Below are positions 45,042-53,497 of a stretch of DNA of 53,822 nucleotides, one piece after another (the first letter of the stretch is position 1; each line of letters opens with the position of its first letter). The stretch is from Planctomycetota bacterium. GTDB lineage: Bacteria; Planctomycetota; UBA1135. Position numbers and translations under genes: made by a program. Location of the stretch: assembly GCA_027623295.1 (NCBI GenBank), contig JAQBXR010000002.1, positions 1-53,822 of the forward strand, written 5' to 3'. The notes below the pieces were generated by a model. That model made no database searches. It was not told the origin of the DNA and was given only the letters and a program-made list of their open reading frames with translations.

Positions 45042-45641
45042 TTACTTGGACGATGCCGTGGAATCTTCCGATTCCGCGTTGAGGCGCAATTTGGCCAAGC
45101 CGGTAATCAACAAAACAAAGCCCACCGAAATGCAAGCATCTGCGAAATTGAAAATTGGGAATGGATGAAACGGCCACCCAAGCCATTCTGGCCACCATCC
45201 GGGAACATTGAAGTCCACCCTAACGAAGTCACGCACTTTGCCGGGCTCTTCGAGATCCCATGGCATCCATGCGGACAAATTGTCATACAAGTTGCCCAAC
45301 GCGCCTGCGATGAGCAAGCCAAGAGTGAATAAGCCCATCCGGTTGGCATCGGCTTGACGTTTTACAAAAAGAATCAAAACGCCTACTGCGATCAAGCGCA
45401 CGATGGTGAGAATGCCGGTAAAGCCGCCATTGTTCCCTGCTCCCCAGATGCCACCCGAGTTAGTGATGCAAAAGAAAGACAACCATTCGCCAAGGATAGG
45501 CCGAGGGGGAGTAGAAGTGCCAATTTCGGAAAAAGCCCACGATTTACTGACCAAATCAATGACCAAAAGTCCCAGCACAAAAATCCAAAAAGCTGGACGC
45601 AGAAGGCCCTTGCTCGATTCTTCAAGTTGAGATTCAGTCAA
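45042..45641 (-). CDS. lspA: Lipoprotein signal peptidase LspA
   Basis: Inner-membrane aspartyl peptidase that removes the signal peptide of lipoproteins. The 199 aa show four membrane helices, D29 in IDLVSKSWAF, ITNSGGIWG, GALGNLYDNL (catalytic D120) and FNFADACISVGF (catalytic D168). The stretch between the last two motifs is about 20 residues longer than in E. coli LspA. The start overlaps the dksA-like gene by 8 bp. At least one lipoprotein client is encoded in this window (34076-32325). Confidence 0.95.
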   Translation of the reverse strand: MTESQLEESSKGLLRPAFWIFVLGLLVIDLVSKSWAFSEIGTSTPPRPILGEWLSFFCITNSGGIWGAGNNGGFTGILTIVRLIAVGVLILFVKRQADANRMGLFTLGLLIAGALGNLYDNLSAWMPWDLEEPGKVRDFVRVDFNVPGWWPEWLGWPFHPFPIFNFADACISVGFVLLITGLAKLRLNAESEDSTASSK

Positions 45642-46008
45642 TTTCTAATTCGCCTTTTTCAAAAAGCGATTGGCAACCAATGCAATAGGCTGCATAGGGA
45701 ACGACCTCCAAGCGGCGCGGAGGAATGAGTTCCTCACATTCCAGACAGGCGCCGAACTCACTGTTCTCAATCCGCGTTAAAGCCTCGTTGGTAGATTTAA
45801 GAATGTCTTCTTCATTCTCAATCAAACCAAGTTGGAAATCGCGCGAATAACCTTCTGCGCTGGAGTCCTCGCCATCGTCCGGCCCAGAATCAGAAGCGCC
45901 CAAAAGAACCGAGTCTTCCAAACGCTCCAATTTCACGCCTAGTTGGCGTAAAATATTTAGCAGGACGGGCCGATATTTGTTCTGTTGAGTCTTTGAGAGC
46001 TTAGGCAT
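45634..46008 (-). CDS. DksA/TraR-type zinc-finger protein
   Basis: A 124-aa protein of the DksA/TraR family, likely to bind the RNA polymerase secondary channel or to be a smaller relative of unknown role. The C-terminal zinc finger is CLECEELIPPRRL, then YAAYCIGCQ; the helical region LGLIENEEDILKSTNEALTRIENSEFG precedes it. The coiled-coil tip DxxDxA is not clear, so full DksA function is uncertain. I start at the ATG at 46008; the ATG at 46071 would run into xerC on the other strand. Gene order dksA-lspA is common. A good promoter lies upstream. Confidence 0.88.
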   Translation of the reverse strand: MPKLSKTQQNKYRPVLLNILRQLGVKLERLEDSVLLGASDSGPDDGEDSSAEGYSRDFQLGLIENEEDILKSTNEALTRIENSEFGACLECEELIPPRRLEVVPYAAYCIGCQSLFEKGELEID

Positions 46009-46048
46009 CGCGGTATCTTGAGGGGGTCTCCCTATTTCGAGGAGGCAG

Positions 46049-46078
46049 ATTCTAATGTCTACCGATTCCACAGGTCAA
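46049..46078 (-). promoter_or_regulatory. Sigma-70 promoter of the dksA-lspA-secA run
   Basis: On the minus strand TTGACC, 18 bp, TAGAAT: five of six consensus bases in each hexamer with near-ideal spacing. Transcription would begin about 33 nt before the dksA-like ATG. The -35 lies inside the divergent xerC-like gene. It may head the whole 14-kb minus-strand run. Confidence 0.6.
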
Positions 46079-46999
46079 TTCCCCTCGTCGCCCATGGACG
46101 ACCGGATTGCGGAATACCTAGGCAGTTTGGCTGCAGAGGCGGGCTTAGCAGTCCATACCCTGGCTGCTTATCGGCGTGATTTACGCCGCGCGTCAAACTA
46201 CTATAGTAGACGCAACCTTCTTGACTGGAAGAAGTTAGATCCGCAACACTTGGCTGACTTAATGGCGGCTTCACGTGCTGATGGTCTTGCTCCCGCCAGT
46301 CAGGTCCGGCTTCTGTCGAGCATGCGTGGATTCTTCCGTTGGCTCCGCGCCGAAGAGGGATTGGAGGGGCGAGATCCGACTCGGGTGTCCGGGAAAATCC
46401 ACCTTTGGCAGCGCCTCCCTGAAATCCTTACTCCAGAAGAAGCCCGTGCTTTGCTCGATACCCCCTCCACCGACACCTGGATTGGGCAGCGGGATCGGGC
46501 TTTACTGGCTTTGCTTTATGGCGGTGGGCTTCGAGTTTCCGAGGCCCTTGGCTTGCGCCTAGGCGACCTCCATCTTTCAAGGGCTCACAAAGATGGAAGT
46601 CCGGGAATACTTCAAATTCGCGGCAAAGGGAATAAGGAACGGTTGGTGCCTTATGGAGGGGTTGCCCGCGAGCGGTTAGATGATTGGATTGAGGTTGGAC
46701 GTAAAACGCGCGAAGGAGTTGACGCCACGGTCTTGTTGTCGAAAAGCGGAAAGCCATTGGATCGACATAGGGCTTTTCGCATTGTGCGCGACCATGCCGT
46801 GACTTGTGGTTTGTCTTCGCATATGCATCCACACATTTTGCGTCACTCTTGCGCCACGCATTTGTTGATTGGCGGTGGTGATTTACGTAGCGTGCAGGAA
46901 TTTTTGGGACACGCTGATTTGCGCACCACCGAACGTTACACCCATTTAGAAGTGGAAGAATTACAGGCCTATCATAAGCTGCATCACCCGCGCGGTTGA
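46055..46999 (+). CDS. xerC: Tyrosine recombinase, XerC/XerD type
   Basis: Site-specific recombinase, probably resolving chromosome dimers at dif with a partner. The 314 aa contain a SAM-like core-binding domain (14-100) and the catalytic domain. Catalytic residues are R160 (GGGLRVSEAL), K191 (GKGNKER), H260 and R263 (HPHILRHS), H286 (LGHADLRTT) and the nucleophile Y295 (ERYTHL). A strong SD (GAGGAGG) lies 10 nt before the ATG. XerC or XerD cannot be told apart from this alone. No phage or transposon genes surround it, so a housekeeping role is likelier than integration. It converges on uvrC with a 3-bp gap. Confidence 0.92.
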   Translation: MSTDSTGQFPSSPMDDRIAEYLGSLAAEAGLAVHTLAAYRRDLRRASNYYSRRNLLDWKKLDPQHLADLMAASRADGLAPASQVRLLSSMRGFFRWLRAEEGLEGRDPTRVSGKIHLWQRLPEILTPEEARALLDTPSTDTWIGQRDRALLALLYGGGLRVSEALGLRLGDLHLSRAHKDGSPGILQIRGKGNKERLVPYGGVARERLDDWIEVGRKTREGVDATVLLSKSGKPLDRHRAFRIVRDHAVTCGLSSHMHPHILRHSCATHLLIGGGDLRSVQEFLGHADLRTTERYTHLEVEELQAYHKLHHPRG

Positions 47000-47002
47000 A
47001 GC

Positions 47003-48811
47003 TTAGGGCAATAAACGCTTCAAATGCGTTTGTATGATTTCTACGAGGTCTAGATTTATACCTGGCAAGGCTGCTAATTCGTCCACGTTTGCGTCTCGTA
47101 TTTTCTGCAAGTCGCCGCGATAGGCATCCAATAGTACCTTGCGTTTTGCAGGTCCAATGCCAGGGACTTCTTCGAGTACTAATCGCAAGTTCTCTCGTTT
47201 CCGGCGGTGATATCCGATAGCAAATCGGTGCGCTTCATCACGCAGTCGTTCAAAAAAGAGGCGTTCGGGGCTTGCCGGCTCCAAGATGCACGAGCCGTCA
47301 TGATTTGGCAAGAAAAGGCGTTCTTCTGCCGCCACCGGACCACGGCCTTTGCGTGCTTTCGCCAATGCAATGATGGACAAGTTATGCGGTGATGCGGCAA
47401 GACTTTCAAGACCTGCAGAAAGTTGGCCGCGCCCTCCATCAAGGACTAACAAGTCAGGCAGTCCGTCTTCGCCTGCGCGTGCCAATACCCGGCCTACAAC
47501 CTCCCTCATGGCTTCGAAATCGTCATTTCCCACCCCTCCACCAACCAAGTATCGGCGATACGAAGAACGTGCAGGGCGACCTTCCACGAAGCGAACTTTT
47601 GAGGCCACCCGCTCTTTGCCTTGCAAGTGCGATATGTCAATGCAATCCACGATCGAGGGTCGTTCTCCCTGCAGAAGGTCAGAAATGCGTTGCTCCACCA
47701 CCGGCCATGGCGCACTCGCCACCGCGCCGCTTTGCGCGCGCGCGTTACTTTCTGCCATGCGGACTAAGGAGCGTTTGGCTCCACGCTGTGGTGCCTTAAT
47801 GCTCACCTTTTGACCAAGGCGTCCACCAAGCCACAATTCCAAAGCTTCGGCCTCTTCCGGCAGAGCGCCCACCAAGATTTCTGGGACCAACTCGGTGCCT
47901 TCAGGATATAGCGCCACGAGTAATTGGGAGATGGCCGCTGCTGGTGTTTCCGGTAAGGGTAGAGAGCCGCGCCGCGTGTGAAGCCATTCGCCATCGCGAT
48001 ATTGCAGAAGTGCGAAGAAACCTCGTTCATCAAGTCCAAGAACATCGAAATCACGGCCGGGTTCAAGACGTACTTTTTGAGGTTCAGCCAGAGCTTCTAA
48101 GGCTCGCATTCGATCTCGCGCACGCAAAGCAATTTCATAATCTTGACGCGCGCTAGCATCGGTCATGTGCCTGCGCTCCATCAACAACTGTTCCTGAACT
48201 TTACCCCGCAAAACTTCGCGGGCGCCATTGACGGAGTTGGAGTATTCCTCTTCGCCAATGCGTTTCACGCAAGGTGCCGAACACATGCCCATTCCGTGTT
48301 TCAAGCAGGCGCGAGAACGATTCTGCAAGGTATGGTCCGAGCAATCACGTAAACCGAAAGCACCCTGCAGTAAACGCTTCGCACGACGCGCAGAACCGGC
48401 GTTGGGATAAGGGCCGAAAAATTCACCGCGCTTGCCCCGTTTACGAGCCAATCCTAAACGTGGGAACTTGTGCTCGGTGCCTAGGGAAACGTACAAAAAG
48501 GACTTGTCGTCTTTGAGAAGCACATTCAGTGGCGGCATATGCAGCTTGACTAAGCGTTCTTCTAAAAGGATGGCCTCGTGTTCACTGTCGGTGACCCGGA
48601 ATTCCGCTGAAATGGCATCGCGTAGGAGAACCTTTAGGCGATCGCGGCCATCGGCTCCTTCGCGGCGGTAAACCTGAACCCGTTTACGAAGGTCCAAGGC
48701 TTTTCCTACATAAAGCACGACTTCCGCAGCATCGCGGAATAAATAGACCCCAGGCCGAGATGGCGCCGTCTTTAAGTCACGGTCAAAACCAGGATCCGCA
48801 ACATAATTCAT
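47003..48811 (-). CDS. uvrC: UvrABC system protein C
   Basis: Dual-incision nuclease of nucleotide excision repair. The 602 aa show the GIY-YIG domain (PGVYLFRDA, LYVGKALDLRKRV), a Cys-rich patch (CLKHGMGMCSAPC), the UVR domain (about 200-240), the RNase-H-like second nuclease (IVDCIDISHLQGKERVAS, LLVLDGGRGQ) and C-terminal helix-hairpin-helix motifs (EVPGIGPAKRKVLL, LPGINLDLV). Length is normal. Its ATG overlaps the uvrB TGA by 4 bp, so the two subunits are co-translated. Confidence 0.97.
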   Translation of the reverse strand: MNYVADPGFDRDLKTAPSRPGVYLFRDAAEVVLYVGKALDLRKRVQVYRREGADGRDRLKVLLRDAISAEFRVTDSEHEAILLEERLVKLHMPPLNVLLKDDKSFLYVSLGTEHKFPRLGLARKRGKRGEFFGPYPNAGSARRAKRLLQGAFGLRDCSDHTLQNRSRACLKHGMGMCSAPCVKRIGEEEYSNSVNGAREVLRGKVQEQLLMERRHMTDASARQDYEIALRARDRMRALEALAEPQKVRLEPGRDFDVLGLDERGFFALLQYRDGEWLHTRRGSLPLPETPAAAISQLLVALYPEGTELVPEILVGALPEEAEALELWLGGRLGQKVSIKAPQRGAKRSLVRMAESNARAQSGAVASAPWPVVEQRISDLLQGERPSIVDCIDISHLQGKERVASKVRFVEGRPARSSYRRYLVGGGVGNDDFEAMREVVGRVLARAGEDGLPDLLVLDGGRGQLSAGLESLAASPHNLSIIALAKARKGRGPVAAEERLFLPNHDGSCILEPASPERLFFERLRDEAHRFAIGYHRRKRENLRLVLEEVPGIGPAKRKVLLDAYRGDLQKIRDANVDELAALPGINLDLVEIIQTHLKRLLP

Positions 48812-50793
48812 TTCCCGATCTCCAAACGGGCCATTTCTAGGCGCCGAACTTCATCGCGCAAGGCCAGCGCTGTTTCAAAATCCAAGGCAGAGGCCGCTTG
48901 CAACATTTCACGTTGCAGTTCTCTCAACCGCTTTTCTATGGTGGCCGGGTCGATGCTATCGACCATTGACTCCGACTTTTCGTCTCCGCTCAACAAGGTC
49001 GCCAAGGAGCCTCGGACCTTTTTACGAATTGTTTGCGGGATAATGCCATGCTCCAGGTTATAGGCATGTTGGATGGCACGTCGACGGTCCCCCTCTTCCA
49101 AGGTGGCGGTCAGCGATTTGGTCATTTTGTCGGCGTAAAAAACCACATGGCCATCGACGTTCCGGGCAGCACGCCCACAAGTTTGAATCAACGATGTGGT
49201 GGAGCGCAGAAAACCCTCTCGGTCTGCGTCTAATACTAAAACTAAGGACACTTCAGGCAAGTCCAAACCTTCGCGCAAAAGGTTGATGCCGACCAAGACA
49301 TCGTAAACACCAAGCCGCAAATCACGTAGCAACTCAGAACGTTCCAAAGTGTCAATGTCTGAGTGCAAATAGCGTGCACGCACATGATTTTCCTGTAGGA
49401 ATTCGGTCAGGTCTTCTGCACTCCGTTTGGTCAAAGTGGTGACTAAAACACGGTCCCCTTTCTCCACCACCGGCAAGATTGAGGCTAATGCGTTTTCCAC
49501 TTGGCCGACTGCTGGCCGTATTTCACAGGTTGGATCCAGCAATCCCGTGGGGCGCACGATTTGCTCCACCGGGTTGCCCGAAGCCAAACGTCGTTCTCGA
49601 TCGCCAGGCGTTGCCGAAACATAAAGCACACGGCTTAACAAAGACTCAAACTCCATCTCCTGCAAAGGGCGATTGTCGATGGCAGAAGGCAAACGGAATC
49701 CGTAATCGACTAGATTCTGCTTCCGTGCAAAATCGCCTTTGGACATCGCGTAAACCTGCGGCAGAGTCACATGGCTCTCGTCTAAAATGCAGAGGAAGTC
49801 CTTCGGGAAGTAGTTGATCAGGGTAAAGGGAGGCTGTCCTGTAGCGCGCCCTTCAAAATGGCGGGAGTAATTCTCAATGCCACCGCAATGGCCCAACTCT
49901 TCCAGATCTTCCAAGTCTGAAAGCGTGCGTCGCTCCAAACGTTCGGCTTCAATTTCTTTTCCAGCTTTGCGCATGGAACGCAGATGTTTATCCATTTCCG
50001 CGCGAATCGTGACAATGCCCTCCGGGATTTTGTCTTCCGGTTGGACGTAGTGCCCCACCGGGTAGACCGCAACCGAGGCTGGCTCACCAACAATTTCTCC
50101 GGTGAGTGGATCCACATACAACAAGGCATCGATGCGATCGCCGTCGAGTTCTACGCGGAGTACACGTTCTTGCTCATGGATCGGCCAGATTTCCACCGCC
50201 GGTCCACGCAGACGAAAACTACCCGGTCGAATTTCGACTTCCGCCCGCGTGTGTTGCGTGCGCACCAATCCTCGCACCAGTTCTTCACGTTTCACGCTGG
50301 ACCCTTCTACCAACTTCAAGGCCAAGCCTTGATAGGTTTCGGGGTCGCCCAGTCCATAAATACAAGATACCGAGGCCACCACAATGACATCGCGCCGAGA
50401 CAATAATGCTGCCGTGGCGGCATTGCGCAGCAGGTCAATCCGTTCATTGATGCGTGCATCTTTCTCGATATAGGTATCGGACGAAGGAATGTAGGCCTCG
50501 GGCTGGAAGTAGTCGTAATAAGAAACGAAATACTCCACCGCGTTATTGGGAAACAACTCAAGAAACTCCCCGTACAGTTGGCTCGCCAGAGTCTTATTCG
50601 GCGCCAATACTAAAGTCGGTACCTGAAGTTTCTGAATGAGGTTGGCAGCAGTGAAGGTCTTGCCTGAACCGGTCACGCCGAGCAAAATTTCTCGGGCATG
50701 TGGGTGCTGAAAGGCATCGGCCAAGGCTTCGATGGCCTGAGGCTGATCTCCCTTAGGGGAGAATTCAGTAACGAGTTGGAAGGAAGATGTCAC
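48808..50793 (-). CDS. uvrB: UvrABC system protein B
   Basis: Damage-verifying helicase-like subunit of excision repair. The 661 aa show Walker A GVTGSGKT (39-46), the beta-hairpin start YYDYFQPEAYIP, DESHVTLPQ, the helicase motif VGINLLREGLDLPEVSLVLV, QTCGRAARN and the C-terminal UVR motif that contacts UvrC. Normal length. It leads uvrB-uvrC. A TAGAAT box lies 20 nt before the ATG (50814-50819) without a clear -35; no LexA-type box is visible. uvrA is not in the window. Confidence 0.98.
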   Translation of the reverse strand: MTSSFQLVTEFSPKGDQPQAIEALADAFQHPHAREILLGVTGSGKTFTAANLIQKLQVPTLVLAPNKTLASQLYGEFLELFPNNAVEYFVSYYDYFQPEAYIPSSDTYIEKDARINERIDLLRNAATAALLSRRDVIVVASVSCIYGLGDPETYQGLALKLVEGSSVKREELVRGLVRTQHTRAEVEIRPGSFRLRGPAVEIWPIHEQERVLRVELDGDRIDALLYVDPLTGEIVGEPASVAVYPVGHYVQPEDKIPEGIVTIRAEMDKHLRSMRKAGKEIEAERLERRTLSDLEDLEELGHCGGIENYSRHFEGRATGQPPFTLINYFPKDFLCILDESHVTLPQVYAMSKGDFARKQNLVDYGFRLPSAIDNRPLQEMEFESLLSRVLYVSATPGDRERRLASGNPVEQIVRPTGLLDPTCEIRPAVGQVENALASILPVVEKGDRVLVTTLTKRSAEDLTEFLQENHVRARYLHSDIDTLERSELLRDLRLGVYDVLVGINLLREGLDLPEVSLVLVLDADREGFLRSTTSLIQTCGRAARNVDGHVVFYADKMTKSLTATLEEGDRRRAIQHAYNLEHGIIPQTIRKKVRGSLATLLSGDEKSESMVDSIDPATIEKRLRELQREMLQAASALDFETALALRDEVRRLEMARLEIGK

Positions 50794-50878
50794 TACGACG
50801 GCTGCGGGAGACTATTCTAGACCACGGCGTCGGCTCATTCCCTGCTGACCCATGTCCCATCCCACGACAGAACCTAAA

Positions 50879-52633
50879 ATGTCTGAACGCATCGGTAATT
50901 GTGAACAGTGTGGCCAACGTTTTGGCGGCATTCCTGAATCCATCACTGCACTCAAGGTGAAATGCACCGAGTGTGGTGGAGTTGTATCCATTCCACCTCT
51001 TCCTGAGGCACCGGTAGATATGGCTCCCCCAGCTCCAGTCGCTGAGCAGGCCTCTGCGCCAACACCGCCTCCGGCACCTATGCCGGTCAAGGACAAGCCT
51101 CTGGCCGCACCTCTGGGTGAAGCCAAAAGCAAAGCTGGTGGCCGTCCTGAATCAGCCAAGCAGGTCGATCGCAATGTCGCAGCAGTGAAGAAGCCAGCCC
51201 CGCTTAAGCCAGTGGCTAAGCCCATCGCTCCGCTGAGGCCAGTGGTCAAGCTAGCAAAGCCGATTAAGCCTTTGCAGCCGGTGGCAAAACCTGCCAAGCC
51301 GGTGGTGCTGCTGAAGAAGCCGGTAGCCCCTGGGAAGCCGACCGAAAAGCCTGTCGTCGCGAAACCTATAGCGCCAAAGCCTGTACAGGCGAAACCTGTA
51401 GCGCCGAAACCAGTCGCAAAACCTGTTGTTGCAGCACCGCCAGTGAAGAAGGCCGAATCGGCCAAACCTACTGTTGCAGACATCATCGCAAAAGCCAGGG
51501 CAAAGAAAGCTGCCGAGGCGCAACCTGCTGCAGCGGCTAAGCCATCTGCAGCCGACATTATTGCCAAGGCCAAAGCAAAGCGCGAAGCCACCGGAACTCC
51601 GGCTACAAAACCTGCCGTCGCTACGGGCGGACCCCGCAAAGTGGTTTTAGCAGACGCAAAACCAAAAGTGGCCGCTGGAGCGGCGCGCAAACGCCCTGCC
51701 GGTGGAGGTTCCGCGCGCAGTAGTGCACGACGTCGTCCTCAAGAAGAGGAATACGACGAGAAATCCAAGGCCCCCATGTTCATTATTGGCGCAATTGTGC
51801 TGATAGGAGCGGGCTTCGGCGCTTGGACCCTGATGAACGGCGACAAAGCACCTGTTTCGAATGGCGAAGAGCTCGCCAATGTCCCAGCAGAATCTGGCGG
51901 CACCCCAGTTGTTGCTTCTAGCGACAGCAGCACGGGCGCAAATACGACTCCTGCTGCAGCCGAGTCCGGAAGCACCCCTTCTGCCGGAAGCACCGATACC
52001 TCGGTGGCAACTGGAGAAACCGATGCCTCCACCACGGAGGCCAGTGACCCTGCGCCGCAACCGAAGGCAAGTTCGGAGTTCACGCTTCCTGCTGCTGGCA
52101 AAAGCATCGACACCCGCGGCGTCTCGGATCCGGCCTTGATTGTTCTAGATCAAGTCACACCCTTGAATAAGGCTGCAGATACATCCGCTGACAATTGGAG
52201 CGAAGCGGTGGAAGACCTGGCGCTTTACCTGGAGGATTCTGGCGCGTCATCCAACCGTGCAGGCAACCGTCTGGCGGAGGATTACCCACGTGCGGCATAC
52301 CCAGCAATCATCAATGCCATGATGAAGGTGGACTACACCACCGCCGATGGCCTGTATTTGGCTGCTTCGCTCAACAACTTGTTGCTGCGTATCGGTACCA
52401 AGGATCTCAGTTGGAAAGCGACCGAGTTTATTGAGCCCGGTACTGCTGAATGGGATGAGAAAGTCGCGTTCAACAAAAAGGTGGTAGCCCTTTGGCACAA
52501 CCTATGGATTGAGACCTATGCCAACAGCATTTCCGCGTGGAACAACTTTTCGAAAGCGCCCGCCGAGGGTGGTGCTGTTGAAGAAGCAGATGTCAGTGGG
52601 ATCGTTGGCCCCGATGACGACCTGTTCGACTAA
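50879..52633 (+). CDS. Zinc-ribbon membrane protein with Lys-Pro-Ala-rich region
   Basis: No known family as a whole. An N-terminal zinc ribbon (C8-x2-C11, C29-x2-C32) is followed by about 250 residues rich in Pro, Lys, Ala and Val. These include KPV/AKP repeats and two copies of an ADIIAKAKAK-like helix. Then come an Arg-rich patch, one membrane segment (MFIIGAIVLIGAGFGAWTLM), an acidic Ser/Thr-rich linker and a helical C-terminal domain (about 430-575). The ribbon and basic region would face the cytoplasm, the C-terminal domain the periplasm. An ATG at 50852 adds 9 residues. Zinc-ribbon plus membrane-span proteins of this style are frequent in Planctomycetota. It is divergent from uvrB. Function unknown. 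Confidence 0.78.
   Translation: MSERIGNCEQCGQRFGGIPESITALKVKCTECGGVVSIPPLPEAPVDMAPPAPVAEQASAPTPPPAPMPVKDKPLAAPLGEAKSKAGGRPESAKQVDRNVAAVKKPAPLKPVAKPIAPLRPVVKLAKPIKPLQPVAKPAKPVVLLKKPVAPGKPTEKPVVAKPIAPKPVQAKPVAPKPVAKPVVAAPPVKKAESAKPTVADIIAKARAKKAAEAQPAAAAKPSAADIIAKAKAKREATGTPATKPAVATGGPRKVVLADAKPKVAAGAARKRPAGGGSARSSARRRPQEEEYDEKSKAPMFIIGAIVLIGAGFGAWTLMNGDKAPVSNGEELANVPAESGGTPVVASSDSSTGANTTPAAAESGSTPSAGSTDTSVATGETDASTTEASDPAPQPKASSEFTLPAAGKSIDTRGVSDPALIVLDQVTPLNKAADTSADNWSEAVEDLALYLEDSGASSNRAGNRLAEDYPRAAYPAIINAMMKVDYTTADGLYLAASLNNLLLRIGTKDLSWKATEFIEPGTAEWDEKVAFNKKVVALWHNLWIETYANSISAWNNFSKAPAEGGAVEEADVSGIVGPDDDLFD
51180..51480 (+). repeat. Low-complexity Lys-Pro-Val coding repeats
   Basis: Imperfect short repeats of the type AAGCCGGTGGC-AAACCT encode irregular KPV/AKP units in the zinc-ribbon membrane protein. 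Units vary in length and codons, so this is repeated protein sequence rather than a clean DNA tandem array. Slippage here could change the linker length. Confidence 0.6.
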
Positions 52634-52642
52634 TCGAGCGAT

Positions 52643-52888
52643 TTACTCGACAGGGCGATCTTCGCCCTCGTCGAGGTGCTCAACCTGAACGCCTTCGTCG
52701 ACAAGGTACTTCACGGCCTCTTCGACATTGGCATCATCTCCTTCTAACTCGAGGGAGAGGATTGCAATAGTTTCTGTCACGCTCGCACCCCGAATGTTGG
52801 GAACCACTTTGAAACGGTTCACCAAGGTGAATAAAAGAGGCTGCTTGATCAGCTTTTGAGGAATGGTGCAGAAGAGCTTACGTTTCAT
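52643..52888 (-). CDS. Stand-alone NIL-domain protein
   Basis: An 81-aa protein that matches the NIL domain, a ferredoxin-like substrate-sensing domain otherwise found at the end of MetN-type methionine ABC ATPases and beside some ferredoxins. It reads MKRKLFCTIPQKLIKQPLLF, then NRFKVVPNIRGASVTETIAI and EEAVKYLVDEGVQVEHLDEG. There is no ABC or ferredoxin part. The ATG at 52888 is used; upstream in-frame starts overlap the membrane-protein gene. Methionine or another sulfur ligand would be a family-based guess. Confidence 0.72.
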   Translation of the reverse strand: MKRKLFCTIPQKLIKQPLLFTLVNRFKVVPNIRGASVTETIAILSLELEGDDANVEEAVKYLVDEGVQVEHLDEGEDRPVE

Positions 52889-53375
52889 CGCGTGAATCAG
52901 GGGTAGTTGCCCTGTGTGAGATTGTACCCGATAGTTGCAAGCCGAAACGGAGCAGCACAGAAAAGAGGCTGTAGCCAACCAGGATATGAGTGAACCTGGG
53001 AGTTGGCAAAAGCGGTCCAGATCCCCAAGTTTGATAGAACCATCCGCCCGCTATTGGATTCCAGGACTCGTGGGAAAGCCCGTGCCCTGGCCAAAATCTC
53101 CATAATCCTGGGGCATCCATTGCCCAAAGAGGCAGGGTGCAAAGCCCAACCCAAAGCAATATTCCACCCACGGGATTCCTGCCTCGCCCGCCCAATAAAG
53201 TGAGGGAATAACTCGCGAAACATGCCAAAAGCAGGGCAGGGATACAGGATGAAACCCCACTGAGAGCTCCGATTAGGCCAGCCAAGCAGAGGGTTAGGAA
53301 TGCAATGCGCCCACCCACCAGGACCGCAATGGGTCCCAGGAACAACAGTACAGTGGCGAAAAGCGGTGGATTCAA
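52878..53375 (-). CDS. Polytopic membrane protein of unknown function
   Basis: Four or five hydrophobic segments in about 165 aa (LFATVLLFLGPIAVLVGG, IAFLTLCLAGLIGALSG, CIPALLLACFASYSLTLLGG and a C-terminal FTHILVGYSLFSVLLRFGL). The pattern faintly recalls small DUF6580/ECF-S-like membrane proteins, but I cannot confirm it. The longest reading (from 53459) would run into tRNA-Cys, so I use TTG at 53375, which has GAGAGG 10 nt upstream; GTG at 53405 is another option. The 3' end overlaps the NIL gene by 11 bp, so the two are probably one unit. Confidence 0.6.
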   Translation of the reverse strand: MNPPLFATVLLFLGPIAVLVGGRIAFLTLCLAGLIGALSGVSSCIPALLLACFASYSLTLLGGRGRNPVGGILLWVGLCTLPLWAMDAPGLWRFWPGHGLSHESWNPIAGGWFYQTWGSGPLLPTPRFTHILVGYSLFSVLLRFGLQLSGTISHRATTPDSRDET

Positions 53376-53416
53376 GCTAGACAGGCCTCTCTGTGGAGCA
53401 TACACTTCCGCGCGGT

Positions 53417-53493
53417 GGCGGCATAGCCAAGTGGCCCAAGGCGATTGATTGCAAATCAATTATTCCCCAGTTCAAATCTGGGTGCCGCCTCCA
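53417..53493 (+). tRNA. tRNA-Cys (GCA)
   Basis: Full cloverleaf of 77 nt with CCA encoded. The acceptor stem GGCGGCA pairs with TGCCGCC, the anticodon stem ATTGA/TCAAT holds loop TTGCAAA (anticodon GCA), and the T arm is CCCAG-TTCAAAT-CTGGG. Discriminator base U73, an identity element of tRNA-Cys, is present. It is a single gene between minus-strand genes. Confidence 0.96.
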
Positions 53494-53497
53494 ACCC

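Noticed and set aside
46055-46999. Integrase of a mobile element
   Set aside because: The tyrosine recombinase has no neighbouring att repeats, tRNA junction or phage genes and sits between housekeeping genes, so XerC/D-type is the simpler reading.
46996-47023. TTGAAGC/GCTTCAA inverted repeat between xerC and uvrC
   Set aside because: The arms lie mostly inside the uvrC coding end and are not followed by a T-run on either strand; too weak for a terminator call.
50812-51690. 292-aa minus-strand reading frame rich in Gly, Ala and Phe
   Set aside because: It is the antisense shadow of the Lys-Pro-Ala-rich region; its repeats mirror that coding sequence, and no SD or partner supports it.
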